A stretch of DNA of 64,000 nucleotides from Verrucomicrobiota bacterium (GTDB taxonomy: Bacteria; Verrucomicrobiota; Verrucomicrobiia; Limisphaerales; PALSA-1396). The translations under genes were made by a program, and so were the position numbers. Shown one piece after another: positions 1 to 8,477 of this stretch. A model generated the notes under the pieces. It had not been told where the DNA came from and did no database searches. It saw only the letters and a program-made list of their open reading frames with translations. The stretch is taken from assembly GCA_016200005.1 (NCBI GenBank), contig JACQFP010000085.1, positions 1 to 64,000 of the forward strand, in the 5' to 3' direction. Each line of letters starts with the position of its first letter. Positions within the stretch are counted from its first letter, which is position 1.

Positions 1-1
1 G

Positions 2-658
2 TATGCACGCGAAGAATTGCACCGCGCAAGAATCCCGCAGTCAAAGCCGAATGACCTCGAACGGGCGCGACGCTTTTTGGTTTCTTCCATGATGGCTATC
101 AACGGGGTTTTTGGAGAGGAACGCGGCGGATTTTCGTATTCTGATTCTTACGCCCGCGATGGACGCGAGGCGCGGGTAAATCGCTGGTATAATTTGCCGG
201 AGAGAATTTCCAAAGCTGCCGAGCGGTTGCGCAACGTCCGCGTGGAGAACAAGGACGCCAAAGAGTTGCTAAAACAATATCTCAACCGCCCAGCGACACT
301 GGTTTATTTAGACCCGCCGTATCTGGCGGACCGAACGAACGGCTACAATCACGATGAAAATAATCCTGAATTTCACCGCGCGCTTCTGAAGCTGGCGACT
401 CGCGCCCGTTGCATGATTTTTATCAGCGGATACGCGAACGATTTATACGAGAGCTTCCTGACTCGGAAAGCCGGTTGGAGTCGCAGAACCATTGAAGCGA
501 CGACCAGAGATTCATCCGGGCAAATTCACAAACGAACTGAAGTCATCTGGATGAACAAACATTTTCAGAAGGCGCAAATGTCCAGCCAGATTCCGATTGT
601 TCTCACCAGGAAGGAATCAAAACAGAAGAAGTTGAATCCTTCACGAACGAGAGCATGA
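2..658 (+). CDS. D12-class DNA adenine N6-methyltransferase, C-terminal part
   Basis: This is the 3' part of a DNA adenine methyltransferase of the MethyltransfD12 (Dam-like) family, which transfers a methyl group from S-adenosylmethionine to N6 of adenine in duplex DNA. The catalytic DPPY motif is plain (VYLDPPYLADR, about residue 100 of the visible part), followed by the usual helix, the strand MIFISGY and a C-terminal segment ending in TEVIWMNKHF. The frame is open to the window edge, so the N-terminal FxGxG cofactor loop lies outside. A TTG at 17 is only an internal codon. About 30 lysine-rich residues after the family core look like a non-conserved tail. Whether it is an orphan or part of a restriction system cannot be seen. 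Confidence 0.85.
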   Translation, partial: YAREELHRARIPQSKPNDLERARRFLVSSMMAINGVFGEERGGFSYSDSYARDGREARVNRWYNLPERISKAAERLRNVRVENKDAKELLKQYLNRPATLVYLDPPYLADRTNGYNHDENNPEFHRALLKLATRARCMIFISGYANDLYESFLTRKAGWSRRTIEATTRDSSGQIHKRTEVIWMNKHFQKAQMSSQIPIVLTRKESKQKKLNPSRTRA

Positions 659-838
659 AAGTAGATGTTGTGTCCTTCAGTTTATCCAACGCGGCATTTT
701 TATGGCGTAGTGAGCCAAAAGTAAGTGTTAACCGATGGAGGGCGAACGTGGTAATTCCTTTAGCCGCTTTCAGTTTGCTTATGCCGCGGGAAACTCGTAA
801 GCTTTTTCAGAACAATTGAAATCTTAACCCGAAAAACT

Positions 839-1072
839 ATGGCCGACAAAAACAGCAAACAGCCCGAAACCGTCCCCGGCAAATGGTATGTCGATCAGAC
901 CTGCGTCCCGTGCAGCGTCTGTCTGGAAGAGGCACCGACGCTGCTCAAGTTCAACGACGACCAGACGCACGTTTTTTTCATGAAGCAGCCGACCAGCCCG
1001 GAAGAGGAAGCCGCCGCGCAAAAGGCCTTGGAGATTTGCCCAACGGGCTCCATTGGAAACGACGGGGAGTAA
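839..1072 (+). CDS. single-cluster 4Fe-4S ferredoxin
   Basis: This 77-residue acidic protein has the layout of a monocluster ferredoxin. Cysteines 22, 25 and 28 form a CxxCxxC group and a fourth, Cys67, sits in the typical C-terminal CPTGSI motif, so one [4Fe-4S] cluster is expected. Such proteins carry single electrons in the cytoplasm. The partner enzyme cannot be read from the context, because the neighbours are a methyltransferase and a lipoprotein. The ATG at 839 follows an AT-rich leader without a strong ribosome-binding site. The minus-strand frames over it are shadows. Confidence 0.85.
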   Translation: MADKNSKQPETVPGKWYVDQTCVPCSVCLEEAPTLLKFNDDQTHVFFMKQPTSPEEEAAAQKALEICPTGSIGNDGE

Positions 1073-1109
1073 ATTGTTCGACATTGGCTGATTCATTTTC
1101 TGTCTGCTC

Positions 1110-1556
1110 GTGAAACAGACTGTTACTTCCTCGGTTTTGATCGTCGAAACGCTGCTCTTGGCGCTTCTGTCCGGCGGTTGCGCTTTCAGTCGCGCTTGGA
1201 ACGCGGCGGCAACCACAGCCACTCCCACCGCCGACATTCAAGGGCGCTGGCGGGGCACGTGGGCCAGTGAGGTGAGCGCTCACACCGGCAAGCTGCGTTG
1301 CATCATTACCAAGCAGGATGATGGGAAATACCAGGCGCGTTATCACGCCAACTACCGCAAGATTTTGAGCTTCAGCTACACGGTCACGCTGGATGCAACC
1401 TACACCAACGGCATTTACAAATTCAGCGGCGACGCCGACCTCGGCTGGGCGGGCGGCGTTTATCATTACGCGGGACAGGCCAACACCACCAACTTTTACT
1501 CCACCTACCAGTCAAGGAACGACCACGGCATTTTTCAAATGCGCCGGCCGGAATAA
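1110..1556 (+). CDS. small lipoprotein of unknown function
   Basis: The protein has 148 residues and starts at GTG 1110. The N-terminus is a hydrophobic helix ending in a lipobox-like LSGGC at residues 20-24, so it is probably a lipid-anchored envelope protein. The mature part is rich in Tyr, Thr and Gly, contains GRWRGTW and short alternating strands, and looks like a small beta-barrel or beta-sandwich of the lipocalin-like kind. No catalytic motif is visible. I do not recognise the family. It lies 37 bp after the ferredoxin on the same strand. Confidence 0.6.
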   Translation: MKQTVTSSVLIVETLLLALLSGGCAFSRAWNAAATTATPTADIQGRWRGTWASEVSAHTGKLRCIITKQDDGKYQARYHANYRKILSFSYTVTLDATYTNGIYKFSGDADLGWAGGVYHYAGQANTTNFYSTYQSRNDHGIFQMRRPE

Positions 1557-1744
1557 CCACGGCTTGATTGCACACCCCGGTTTGCCAAAAGTAATATCCG
1601 GTTAGAAAGACGCCCACCACCCCAGTGCCTGACCGGTTTTGGGATTGTTCCCCAAGGAGGGACGCTGGCACACAAGTCGCCGCAGCCGGGCGAGAACGTC
1701 TGCGCCTGTCCAGCGTGTGATCTTTCGGGTAAAGGGGCTTTGGT

Positions 1745-2158
1745 TCACTCCATCGCGACCGGCCGGCGGGAGGCCTTTTTGTCGGCGTGATGCGATTTGT
1801 CGGCGAGCAACCGGTTTTTCGCGCGGCGCGAGCGTTTGCGTTTCTGGCGGCGGATCTTTTCGATGCGGAAACGCTCGGCAGCCACGAAGCCGCGTTGCAG
1901 TGCTTCAATCTTGTCGAGCAACAGGCGACGGGCGATGAAGCGGTTGAGTCCCTGCTGGCGCGTGGCCTGACATTTGACCTGCACACAGGTCGGACGGTGG
2001 AGCAGCATCACGCAGGTGGAGGTCTTGTTGACGTTCTGCCCGCCGTGGCCGCCGGAGCGGACGAAGGTTTCTTCGATGTCGGCTTCGCGCACGCCCAACG
2101 CAACCATGCGTTGTGCAAGTTGGGCTTGCTTCTCCTGACTTACAGCGAACGCGCTCAT
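1745..2158 (-). CDS. release-factor-like GGQ domain protein
   Basis: This protein of about 137 residues contains the peptidyl-tRNA hydrolysing loop of class I release factors, RSGGHGGQNVNKTST, with GGQ at residues 39-41. It has no codon-recognition domain. After the catalytic domain comes a very basic tail (RRQKRKRSRRAKNR) like the ribosome-binding tail of ArfB/YaeJ and of mitochondrial C12orf65-type factors. It probably releases peptides from stalled ribosomes. An in-frame ATG at 2194 would add 12 residues. I chose 2158 because the catalytic fold begins soon after it; neither start has a clear Shine-Dalgarno sequence. Confidence 0.8.
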   Translation of the reverse strand: MSAFAVSQEKQAQLAQRMVALGVREADIEETFVRSGGHGGQNVNKTSTCVMLLHRPTCVQVKCQATRQQGLNRFIARRLLLDKIEALQRGFVAAERFRIEKIRRQKRKRSRRAKNRLLADKSHHADKKASRRPVAME

Positions 2159-2215
2159 GGCGCGACCGTAGCAGGTGGAGTGTCTTGGTTGCAACGTGAA
2201 TGGCGATTAATCGAA

Positions 2216-2288
2216 GGAGCGCGGACAGTTTCGTCCGCGCGAAAACATTTGTGTGACTGGAACTCGCGGACAAGGCTGGCCGCGCTCC
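2216..2288. repeat. 73 bp palindromic intergenic repeat
   Basis: The ends are perfect 9 bp inverted repeats (GGAGCGCGG at 2216 and CCGCGCTCC at 2280). Inside, GCGCGGAC (2219-2226) and GTCCGCGC (2233-2240) form a tight 8 bp stem, and the GCGGACA word recurs near 2267. The element lies between the ends of two minus-strand genes and could fold in RNA or DNA. Its shape suggests a dispersed REP/MITE-like sequence, but no second copy is in this window. Confidence 0.55.
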
Positions 2289-2310
2289 CCAAAAATCCTC
2301 GCGCGCCGAA

Positions 2311-3501
2311 TTACTTGCTCTCCGGCTTAGGCTCGTCGGTCTTGGTGTCGTCCTTCTTCGGCTCTTCCTTCTTTTCAACCATCAGCGCCGAGCGATCTTT
2401 CAACAACGGTTCGACCGTCCAACTGGAAACCTGATAAGTCCATTTCTCGAATTGCTTTTCCTGCTTCAATTTGTCTTCCAGCTTCTTTTGGTTGTCTTTG
2501 AATTCCTTGTCGAGTTTTTCCTTGGCTTCCGGTTTTTCATCCTTGCCGGGCGTTCGTTCCTTGGGGAGGTTGGCGTTCACGGTCATGGCCAGGTGATAAT
2601 TCTCGTCGCCCGGCTTTTTGCCAACCTTGAGCGTATAGGTGAAGTTGTTGAACGTGTCGACGGTCACCACGAATGGTTTGTCCATGCCGAGGTCTTCAGG
2701 CTTGGCGCCGGGCAGGGCGACGTCGTTGAAACTCGGCGAATAAAGCGGGCTGGGCACGGCGGAAACCTTGGAGGAATCGAGCTTTTCGTCCGGCTTCGCG
2801 TCGGCCAGTTTCCATTCGTTGGTTTCGGACTCCCGCGAGATGGTCCAGGAATTGGTGGCATTGGTTGAAACGAGTGAAATGGACCCGATCTTCTCCACTT
2901 TGAAGAAATCCTTGTTCAACCATTGCTCCGGCTTGGCTTCGACATTCGAAAGCGGTTCGCGGACCAGCGCGACGCTTTGCGGGTTGTTGGCAAGCATCAC
3001 GAAGCGGCCATCCGGCCAGCCCCCGCCGCCAAATCCCGAGGTGTCCGAGCTTTCCTTCATCGACTTCTTGCCCAGCAACAACGCGTTGAGCGTTTTGTCA
3101 TCCTTGTCCTTAAACTCCACGAGTGTGCCGGTGTTGGTGCCCTGGCCAGGCGGGACCAGCTCCAACCGCGCGAGTTGGGCCACCGCAGCCTTGACGGGCC
3201 GCGTCACTTTCAGTTCCCAGATTTTCTTGAGCAGATCGCTGATGTCGTTGAAATTGGCGGGGTAGTCGCCCCGTTCGCGCACCGTCCACTGATCGTTTTT
3301 CTTGACCAGGTTCAACTCGGCATTCGGCTGCTTGATGACAACGTGGGCCACATCGTTCAATGGAAAATTCTGGATGACCTTCTGGCCCATGCGTTGATCG
3401 CCGGCTTCCCACGATTGCTTGTTTCGTTTCAGCAACAGCAGGCTGGCGCCGCCGATGACCACGAATAGAATGATGATCAGTTGAAGTTGTTTCCGGTTCA
3501 T
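2311..3501 (-). CDS. DUF4340 domain protein of the Gld-type ABC cluster
   Basis: This 396-residue protein has one N-terminal membrane anchor (about residues 7-24) and a large extracytoplasmic part of the DUF4340 type, with the recurring strand pattern that includes LLLGKK and FVTVDTFNNFTYTLKVGKK. The C-terminus is rich in Lys, Glu and Asp. DUF4340 proteins accompany GldG-like proteins and ABC-2 transporters in Bacteroidota, Verrucomicrobiota and others; their biochemical role is not established. The start overlaps the GldG-like stop by 4 bp, so the two are translationally coupled. It is the last gene of the operon transcribed from 7145. Confidence 0.85.
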   Translation of the reverse strand: MNRKQLQLIIILFVVIGGASLLLLKRNKQSWEAGDQRMGQKVIQNFPLNDVAHVVIKQPNAELNLVKKNDQWTVRERGDYPANFNDISDLLKKIWELKVTRPVKAAVAQLARLELVPPGQGTNTGTLVEFKDKDDKTLNALLLGKKSMKESSDTSGFGGGGWPDGRFVMLANNPQSVALVREPLSNVEAKPEQWLNKDFFKVEKIGSISLVSTNATNSWTISRESETNEWKLADAKPDEKLDSSKVSAVPSPLYSPSFNDVALPGAKPEDLGMDKPFVVTVDTFNNFTYTLKVGKKPGDENYHLAMTVNANLPKERTPGKDEKPEAKEKLDKEFKDNQKKLEDKLKQEKQFEKWTYQVSSWTVEPLLKDRSALMVEKKEEPKKDDTKTDEPKPESK

Positions 3502-5417
3502 TTTGCCTTGGCGCGTTGTCGCTTGAAAAATGCCGAAGTCAGGCCCGCCAGGATCACCACAGCCGGCATGGCGCCGATGTTGAGCACCTTGGTCCAGAAT
3601 TCCAGCGAGTCGATGTCGCGGCGCAAATTCTTCCGCACTTCCTTCAATTCCTTTTTGGTGTTGGCTTCCTCGTGTTTGAACTTCTCCAATTCCTGCTGTT
3701 GCTCCGGCGACAGAATGAAACGCTGGCCGCCCTCCTTCTTGCTTTGCAATTCATTGAGGCGCTTCTGCGTGTCGGCCAGTTTGGCTTCGATCTCCTTGAG
3801 CTTGCTTTGATACGCCTCCTGCGCGCTGGCCTGCATCTCGGCGACGACGGTGAAGGGGCGGTTTATGGCCGCGCGGCTGCGAACGCCAATGAGGTTGCTG
3901 TCACCGGTCATTTGCTCGACGAGGTTCTGCACAAAATTCAAATTGCCGTTGCGCGGAATGACGATGCGCTGTCCGAGGATGTCTTGCACCTGAACACTGA
4001 ACTGGTCATAAAGCAGGTCGGTGTCGCCCACGAGGACAACGACATTTTCGCTCTTTGTTTCCTTCAACGTGTCCGCTGGTTTTGTCTCCGGCTTTTTCTC
4101 GGCTTCGGTTTTGTCGTCTTTTTTCTCTTCATCTTTTGGCGGGCCATCGGGAAAAGCAGTCTTGAATTTTCCCTTGAGCCGGATCGCCAGTGGATAGGCG
4201 GTGCCGGACGGCTTGAATTCTTTGGCGATGGTTTCACCTGAGAATGAAGCGGTCATGCCATCGACGAGTTGCGATTGCGTCGTCGTTTTCAAGAGCACCG
4301 TCTCCGTCAATCCCGCCATCGGCGTGCCACTGAACGTGCCGGCGAAGGGCAGCAACAGGTTGTCGATCTGACTGGTCACGACATCGTCGGCGTTGATGCC
4401 CTGCGAGTTCATGAACAAGAACGCCGGCATCAGTTGCGGCGCGCCGCCGCGCTGCATGCTCAATTCGCGGGCGTAATTCATGTCCGCCACCACCTTGCTC
4501 GTATCAAACTGAATCCCCCACGCTTTCAAAAGTTTGTCCAGCGACGACGGCCCGCCCGGCATGTTCGCCATCATCGGATTGGAAGGATTCGCCGGGCGAT
4601 CCACCAGCGACATCGCATCCAGAAACGCGATGAGCTTGCCGCCGCGCATGATAAACTGATCGATGGCGTACTGTGCTTTGTCGGAAATGCTTTTGGGATG
4701 AACGACCACCAGCAACTTGACCTCGTCAGGAATCTTTTCGCCGTCCATCGACACTTGTTTAATATCAAAATCGCTCTGCAGTTCGGAGATGAACACCCAC
4801 GGCTGCTGACCCTGCTGCCCCATGCGCATCATCATCGGGTTCATGGGCTGACCGAACACCGGCAGCGAAGCCATGACGCCGACGACGGGTTTCTCCGTGG
4901 TGATCACTCGTGAAATGGCGCGGGCGATGTCGTATTCCATCAACTTTTCGCGCTCTGGCGCAAAGAAGGGAATGGCCACTTTTTGGTCGAGGTAACTGAC
5001 GGCCAGGCCGAGATAAACTGATTCACCGGTCGGCAGCATTTGACCCTCCACGCCGTCGAGCCGGGCCGAATCCTCGGCGTCGGAATCCGGTTCCGGATTG
5101 AGTTTCTTGATCTCGATTTTGCCCTTGCCGTTTTGCTGGAATTCGCTGAGCAAATCCTCCACGCGTTGGGCATAAGTTTTCAGATTTTCCGGCATCTCCT
5201 TGGCACCTTGGGTGACGTAGAGACGGACTTCCACCGGGCCGTCGAGCCGATTCAGAATCGCCTTCGTGCCCGGTGACAACGTGTAAACCTTGTCGTGGGT
5301 CAGGTCGATGCGCTGCTTGAATGCGCTGGCGACATAATTAAATGCCACCACAACCACAAGCATGATTCCGACACCGGCAACCGAATATAAAAGTGTTTCG
5401 ACTTGTTTCTTTTTCAT
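3498..5417 (-). CDS. GldG-like ABC transporter auxiliary protein
   Basis: The 639-residue protein starts with a transmembrane helix (about 10-32), followed by a GldG/ABC-type uncharacterised transport domain (YTLSPGTKAIL, PVEVRLYVTQG) and an intraflagellar-transport-like fold with VVHPKSISD and the strand GGKLIAFLDAMS. A coiled coil lies at about 530-605 and a second membrane helix at about 612-632, so the bulk is periplasmic and both ends are anchored. Residues 430-460 are a charged low-complexity linker. In gliding Bacteroidetes GldG works with GldA and GldF. Here no other gliding genes are visible, so a general envelope transport role is equally possible. Confidence 0.85.
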   Translation of the reverse strand: MKKKQVETLLYSVAGVGIMLVVVVAFNYVASAFKQRIDLTHDKVYTLSPGTKAILNRLDGPVEVRLYVTQGAKEMPENLKTYAQRVEDLLSEFQQNGKGKIEIKKLNPEPDSDAEDSARLDGVEGQMLPTGESVYLGLAVSYLDQKVAIPFFAPEREKLMEYDIARAISRVITTEKPVVGVMASLPVFGQPMNPMMMRMGQQGQQPWVFISELQSDFDIKQVSMDGEKIPDEVKLLVVVHPKSISDKAQYAIDQFIMRGGKLIAFLDAMSLVDRPANPSNPMMANMPGGPSSLDKLLKAWGIQFDTSKVVADMNYARELSMQRGGAPQLMPAFLFMNSQGINADDVVTSQIDNLLLPFAGTFSGTPMAGLTETVLLKTTTQSQLVDGMTASFSGETIAKEFKPSGTAYPLAIRLKGKFKTAFPDGPPKDEEKKDDKTEAEKKPETKPADTLKETKSENVVVLVGDTDLLYDQFSVQVQDILGQRIVIPRNGNLNFVQNLVEQMTGDSNLIGVRSRAAINRPFTVVAEMQASAQEAYQSKLKEIEAKLADTQKRLNELQSKKEGGQRFILSPEQQQELEKFKHEEANTKKELKEVRKNLRRDIDSLEFWTKVLNIGAMPAVVILAGLTSAFFKRQRAKAK

Positions 5418-5436
5418 CAGCCTTCGAGAAATTGTT

Positions 5437-6183
5437 TCAATGTCCGGAGCGCAAATTGCGCAGAATCACGCCGGTGGCAAAGAGCGAGAACCCGATGATC
5501 GACAAGAAGAAGAGTAGGTCTCGCGAATCCAGCACCCCGCGTTGAAACCCTTCAAAATGCGGAATGACGCTCAACGCCGCCACCGTTTCGACCAGCCGGG
5601 CGGGCGCCCAACGCACGAGCAAATCCGTCACCGGCGGCCAGCCCGCCAGGATGAGGAATAAACAAATCACCACCGAGAGAATGAAGCTGATGACCTGGTT
5701 GCGCGTCATCGCCGAGGTCATGGAACTCACGGCCAGGTACGAGCCTGCCAAAAGCAGACTGCCGACGTAACCGCAAAAGATGACGCCGTTGTCGGCGTGG
5801 CCGAGATAATTGACCGTGATGATCACCGGAAAGGTCAGCACCATCGCCAGCGTCAGAAACAGCCATGAGGCAAGGAACTTTCCGACAATCGCCTGCCATG
5901 CCGTCACGGGCATCGTCAACAGAAGTTCCATCGTGCCTTGCCGCCGTTCCTCCGACCACAAACGCATTCCCACGGCTGGCACGAGGAAGAGACTCAGCCA
6001 CGGTTGCCACATAAAAAATGAAATCAGCGACGCTTCGCGCCGCTCAAAAAATCCACCCAGCATGAACGTGAAAAAACCGGCCAGCAGCAGAAAGATGACG
6101 ATGAAAACGTAAGCCACCGGCGAGGCGAAGTAGCCGGCCAGTTCGCGCTTGGCGATGGTTTTGATGTTGCTACACGCGTTCAT
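5437..6183 (-). CDS. ABC-2 type permease (GldF-like)
   Basis: This 248-residue inner-membrane protein has about six hydrophobic helices in the arrangement of ABC-2 permeases. The N-terminal motif IAKRELAGYFASPVAYVF and the conserved cytoplasmic loop LWSEERRQGTMELLLTMPV are typical of GldF/NosY-type subunits. It would form the membrane channel for the ATPase encoded just upstream, with which it overlaps by 4 bp. The GldG-like gene follows after 19 bp. The substrate is unknown. Confidence 0.88.
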   Translation of the reverse strand: MNACSNIKTIAKRELAGYFASPVAYVFIVIFLLLAGFFTFMLGGFFERREASLISFFMWQPWLSLFLVPAVGMRLWSEERRQGTMELLLTMPVTAWQAIVGKFLASWLFLTLAMVLTFPVIITVNYLGHADNGVIFCGYVGSLLLAGSYLAVSSMTSAMTRNQVISFILSVVICLFLILAGWPPVTDLLVRWAPARLVETVAALSVIPHFEGFQRGVLDSRDLLFFLSIIGFSLFATGVILRNLRSGH

Positions 6184-7145
6184 GGCTGCGCCTCCTTCGC
6201 GGTTTCCGGCAGCGTGATGCTGCGGAACACTTCATCCAATCGTCCCTCTTCGGTGTGCAATTCTTCGATCCTCCAATTCTCCCGCGCGGCCAGGTCGCCG
6301 ATGCTGCGCGCCAGTTCGCCATTGCGGCTATCCTTCCGCGGCAATACTCGCGCCGAGACCCCCGAAGCATCTTCCTTGAGGACAGTCGTTTTTCGAGCGC
6401 CAGAAATTTGGGCAAGTTTTTGACTCAGTGTCGGTCCATTCAGCCCGCTAACACGCAAGGTCACCGCGCCGGCTGACTCCGCGCGTTGCATCAGTTCCGT
6501 CGGTGTGCCGTTGGCAACGATTTTTCCGCGATCGATAATGATGACCCGCGAGCAAACCGCTTCGACTTCCTCCAAAATGTGCGTGGAAAAAACAATCGCC
6601 TTCTTCTCGCCCATCCGCCGGATGATGTTCCGTACCTCCTGCTTTTGATTAGGGTCCAAGCCATCGGTTGGCTCGTCCATGATCAAAACATCCGGGTCGT
6701 GAATGATCGATTGAGCGAAACAAGTGCGATGACGGTAACCTTTGGAAAGCGTATCGACGCTCTGGTGCAGCACCGAATCCAGGAAACACATTTCCACGAC
6801 CCGATCAACCGCCTTACCTTTTTCTCCGCCGCGCAGACCGCGGATTTCAGCACAAAAACCCAAGAATCCGTGCACCGTCATGTCTGTATAGGCCGGGGCA
6901 TTCTCGGGGAGATAGCCGATAAGGCGCTTGGCCGGTATCGGATTCTCCACCATGTTAAAATTACCCACGGTGATCGAGCCCGCCGAAGGCGGAATGAACC
7001 CGGTGACCATTCTCATGGTGGTGGATTTTCCCGCGCCGTTCGGCCCTAGAAAGCCGAGCACTTCGCCGCGTTCCACCGAAAACGAAACGCCATCCACTGC
7101 CTTTTTGAGTCCGAACGACTTCGCCAAATCCTGAACTTTAATCAT
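6180..7145 (-). CDS. ABC transporter ATP-binding protein (GldA-like)
   Basis: This 321-residue cytoplasmic ATPase has a Walker A at residues 34-41 (GPNGAGKS), a Q-loop, the signature region TLSKGYRHR, a Walker B and D-loop LIMDEPTDGLDP and the switch histidine in FSTHILEEVE. The signature is LSKGY rather than LSGGQ, as is common in ABC-2 exporters. About 90 extra C-terminal residues carry a regulatory alpha/beta extension. It is the first gene of the four-gene minus-strand operon and energises the permease downstream. Confidence 0.92.
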   Translation of the reverse strand: MIKVQDLAKSFGLKKAVDGVSFSVERGEVLGFLGPNGAGKSTTMRMVTGFIPPSAGSITVGNFNMVENPIPAKRLIGYLPENAPAYTDMTVHGFLGFCAEIRGLRGGEKGKAVDRVVEMCFLDSVLHQSVDTLSKGYRHRTCFAQSIIHDPDVLIMDEPTDGLDPNQKQEVRNIIRRMGEKKAIVFSTHILEEVEAVCSRVIIIDRGKIVANGTPTELMQRAESAGAVTLRVSGLNGPTLSQKLAQISGARKTTVLKEDASGVSARVLPRKDSRNGELARSIGDLAARENWRIEELHTEEGRLDEVFRSITLPETAKEAQP

Positions 7146-7378
7146 GCTGCTTGCCCAATTCTGCTTTGAAATGAGGTGTCGAAATACTCATTTCCGGCGC
7201 AAATGTAAACTAATTTTTCACAATATTGTCTTTATCAGCGGTGTCCCTTACACTGCTCACAAGCTATCGACCACTTTGACAGTTTTAAGGCAAGATGTTC
7301 AAAAATAATCGCGCCGCCCAGCTCCGGATTCGCAACGACCGAGGTAACGCGGCCCACTCCGCGCAGCCGCCGACGCGA

Positions 7379-7406
7379 GGAGGTGGATTCCTGTCTGTCC
7401 GCCTCC
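7379..7406. other. 9 bp hairpin in the leader of tadA
   Basis: GGAGGTGGA (7379-7387) pairs with TCCGCCTCC (7398-7406), including one G-U pair, around a 10-nt loop. It lies 25 bp before the tadA start inside the 286 bp gap 7146-7431, which is otherwise without a recognisable gene. I tested the gap by eye for a tRNA T-loop and for the SRP RNA core, because ffs often neighbours tadA, and found neither. A 10 bp palindrome ACAATATTGT lies at 7220-7229, upstream of the ABC operon. Confidence 0.3.
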
Positions 7407-7431
7407 CCACCCCGGCTACAAACAGACCGGC

Positions 7432-7947
7432 ATGGACGAACCGATGATCGATTTGCAGAGCGACCATTACTTCATGGGCGAGGCGTTGCGTCAGGCGGCG
7501 CGCGCGTACGAAGCGGAGGAAGTTCCCGTTGGCGCGGTGGTCGTGCGGGAGGGACGCATCATCGCCCGGGCCTTCAACCAGGTAGAGTTGTTGAAAGACG
7601 CGACCGCCCACGCGGAGATGCTGGTTTTGACGCAGGCTGAACAATCCTTGGGTGACTGGCGGTTGACCGATTGCACACTTTACGTCACCAAAGAACCTTG
7701 CCCCATGTGCGCCGGAGCCATCGTTCACGTCCGCCTGGCGCGCGTGGTCTTCGGCGCGAGTGATCCCAAAGGCGGTGCGGCGGGTGGGGTGTTGAACCTG
7801 TTGCAATACCCTTCGCTGAACCATCAATGCGCTATCACCTCAGGGGTGCGCGAAGCCGAATGCCGTTCGCTTCTGCAAACATTTTTCGCCGAGCAACGAG
7901 AAAAGCAGAAAGCCCCAAACCCCTCATCTGGAGCGGGACTCAACTGA
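7432..7947 (+). CDS. tadA: tRNA-specific adenosine deaminase TadA
   Basis: TadA deaminates adenosine 34 of tRNA-Arg(ACG) to inosine in the cytoplasm. The zinc-dependent cytidine-deaminase core is intact: His60 and the proton-shuttling Glu62 in HAE, and Cys90 and Cys93 in PCPMC. The region VVFGASDPKGGAAG, the substrate loop of the family, is present. With 171 residues it is of normal length. The last 8 bp overlap the convergent CBM48 gene. Confidence 0.95.
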   Translation: MDEPMIDLQSDHYFMGEALRQAARAYEAEEVPVGAVVVREGRIIARAFNQVELLKDATAHAEMLVLTQAEQSLGDWRLTDCTLYVTKEPCPMCAGAIVHVRLARVVFGASDPKGGAAGGVLNLLQYPSLNHQCAITSGVREAECRSLLQTFFAEQREKQKAPNPSSGAGLN

Positions 7948-8257
7948 CCGCCAGCAACGAGACTTTCTCATTCTTCTCGTTGCGGGCGATGCCTTGAGCG
8001 CGCGGGTCGAGAGTCGGTTTCCCGTCCACGTAAAACTGGTAATGATGGTGTCCATGACTCATCGGGATCTGGACCAGCCAGGCCCCGTCTGGCTGGCGCT
8101 TCATCGGATGGGCAGTGGTATCCCACTCGTTAAAATCACCGACCAACGATACGTGCCTGGCTTCCGGAGCGACACAGATGAAATTGATTGGCTTGGCCAT
8201 TTTCTTCGCCGAATAGCGATGCAACGACCCGACGGAGTACGTGTTTGAACGATGCAT
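7940..8257 (-). CDS. stand-alone CBM48/AMPK-type glycogen-binding domain protein
   Basis: The 105-residue product is essentially one E-set/CBM48 domain: PINFICVAPEA, VSLVGDFNEWD, MKRQPDGAWLVQIP and HHYQFYVDGKP follow the pattern of the domain found before branching enzymes and in AMPK beta. No catalytic domain is attached. Such free domains bind alpha-glucans or act as adaptors. AAGGA about 12 nt upstream supports ATG 8257; an internal ATG at 8200 begins closer to the domain. It is divergent from the kinase-like gene that follows. Confidence 0.8.
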   Translation of the reverse strand: MHRSNTYSVGSLHRYSAKKMAKPINFICVAPEARHVSLVGDFNEWDTTAHPMKRQPDGAWLVQIPMSHGHHHYQFYVDGKPTLDPRAQGIARNEKNEKVSLLAVS

Positions 8258-8477
8258 TTTACAACATTTTCCTTTTCTTAAGCTAACTCAACTTGCGAAA
8301 ACCTTACGTTATTTTTTTCGCGCCCGCAGAAAAAAGCAAAAGGCCCAGGTACAAGCAAGCGCAAAGGATGCAAAAGTTGAATTCCCACGAGTCGGTCACA
8401 TTTGCTTTCTGACAAAACCGGCCCCGGATGAAATTGGGTTGGACAAACTTCACGGCGGCCGACTAATTTCGCCGCGC

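Noticed and set aside
7146-7431. tRNA or SRP RNA gene in the tadA leader
   Set aside because: No T-loop, no cloverleaf pairing and no SRP core sequence were found; only a 9 bp hairpin is present.
7285-7827. Minus-strand gene over tadA
   Set aside because: tadA on the plus strand has its full zinc-site motifs; the minus frame has none.
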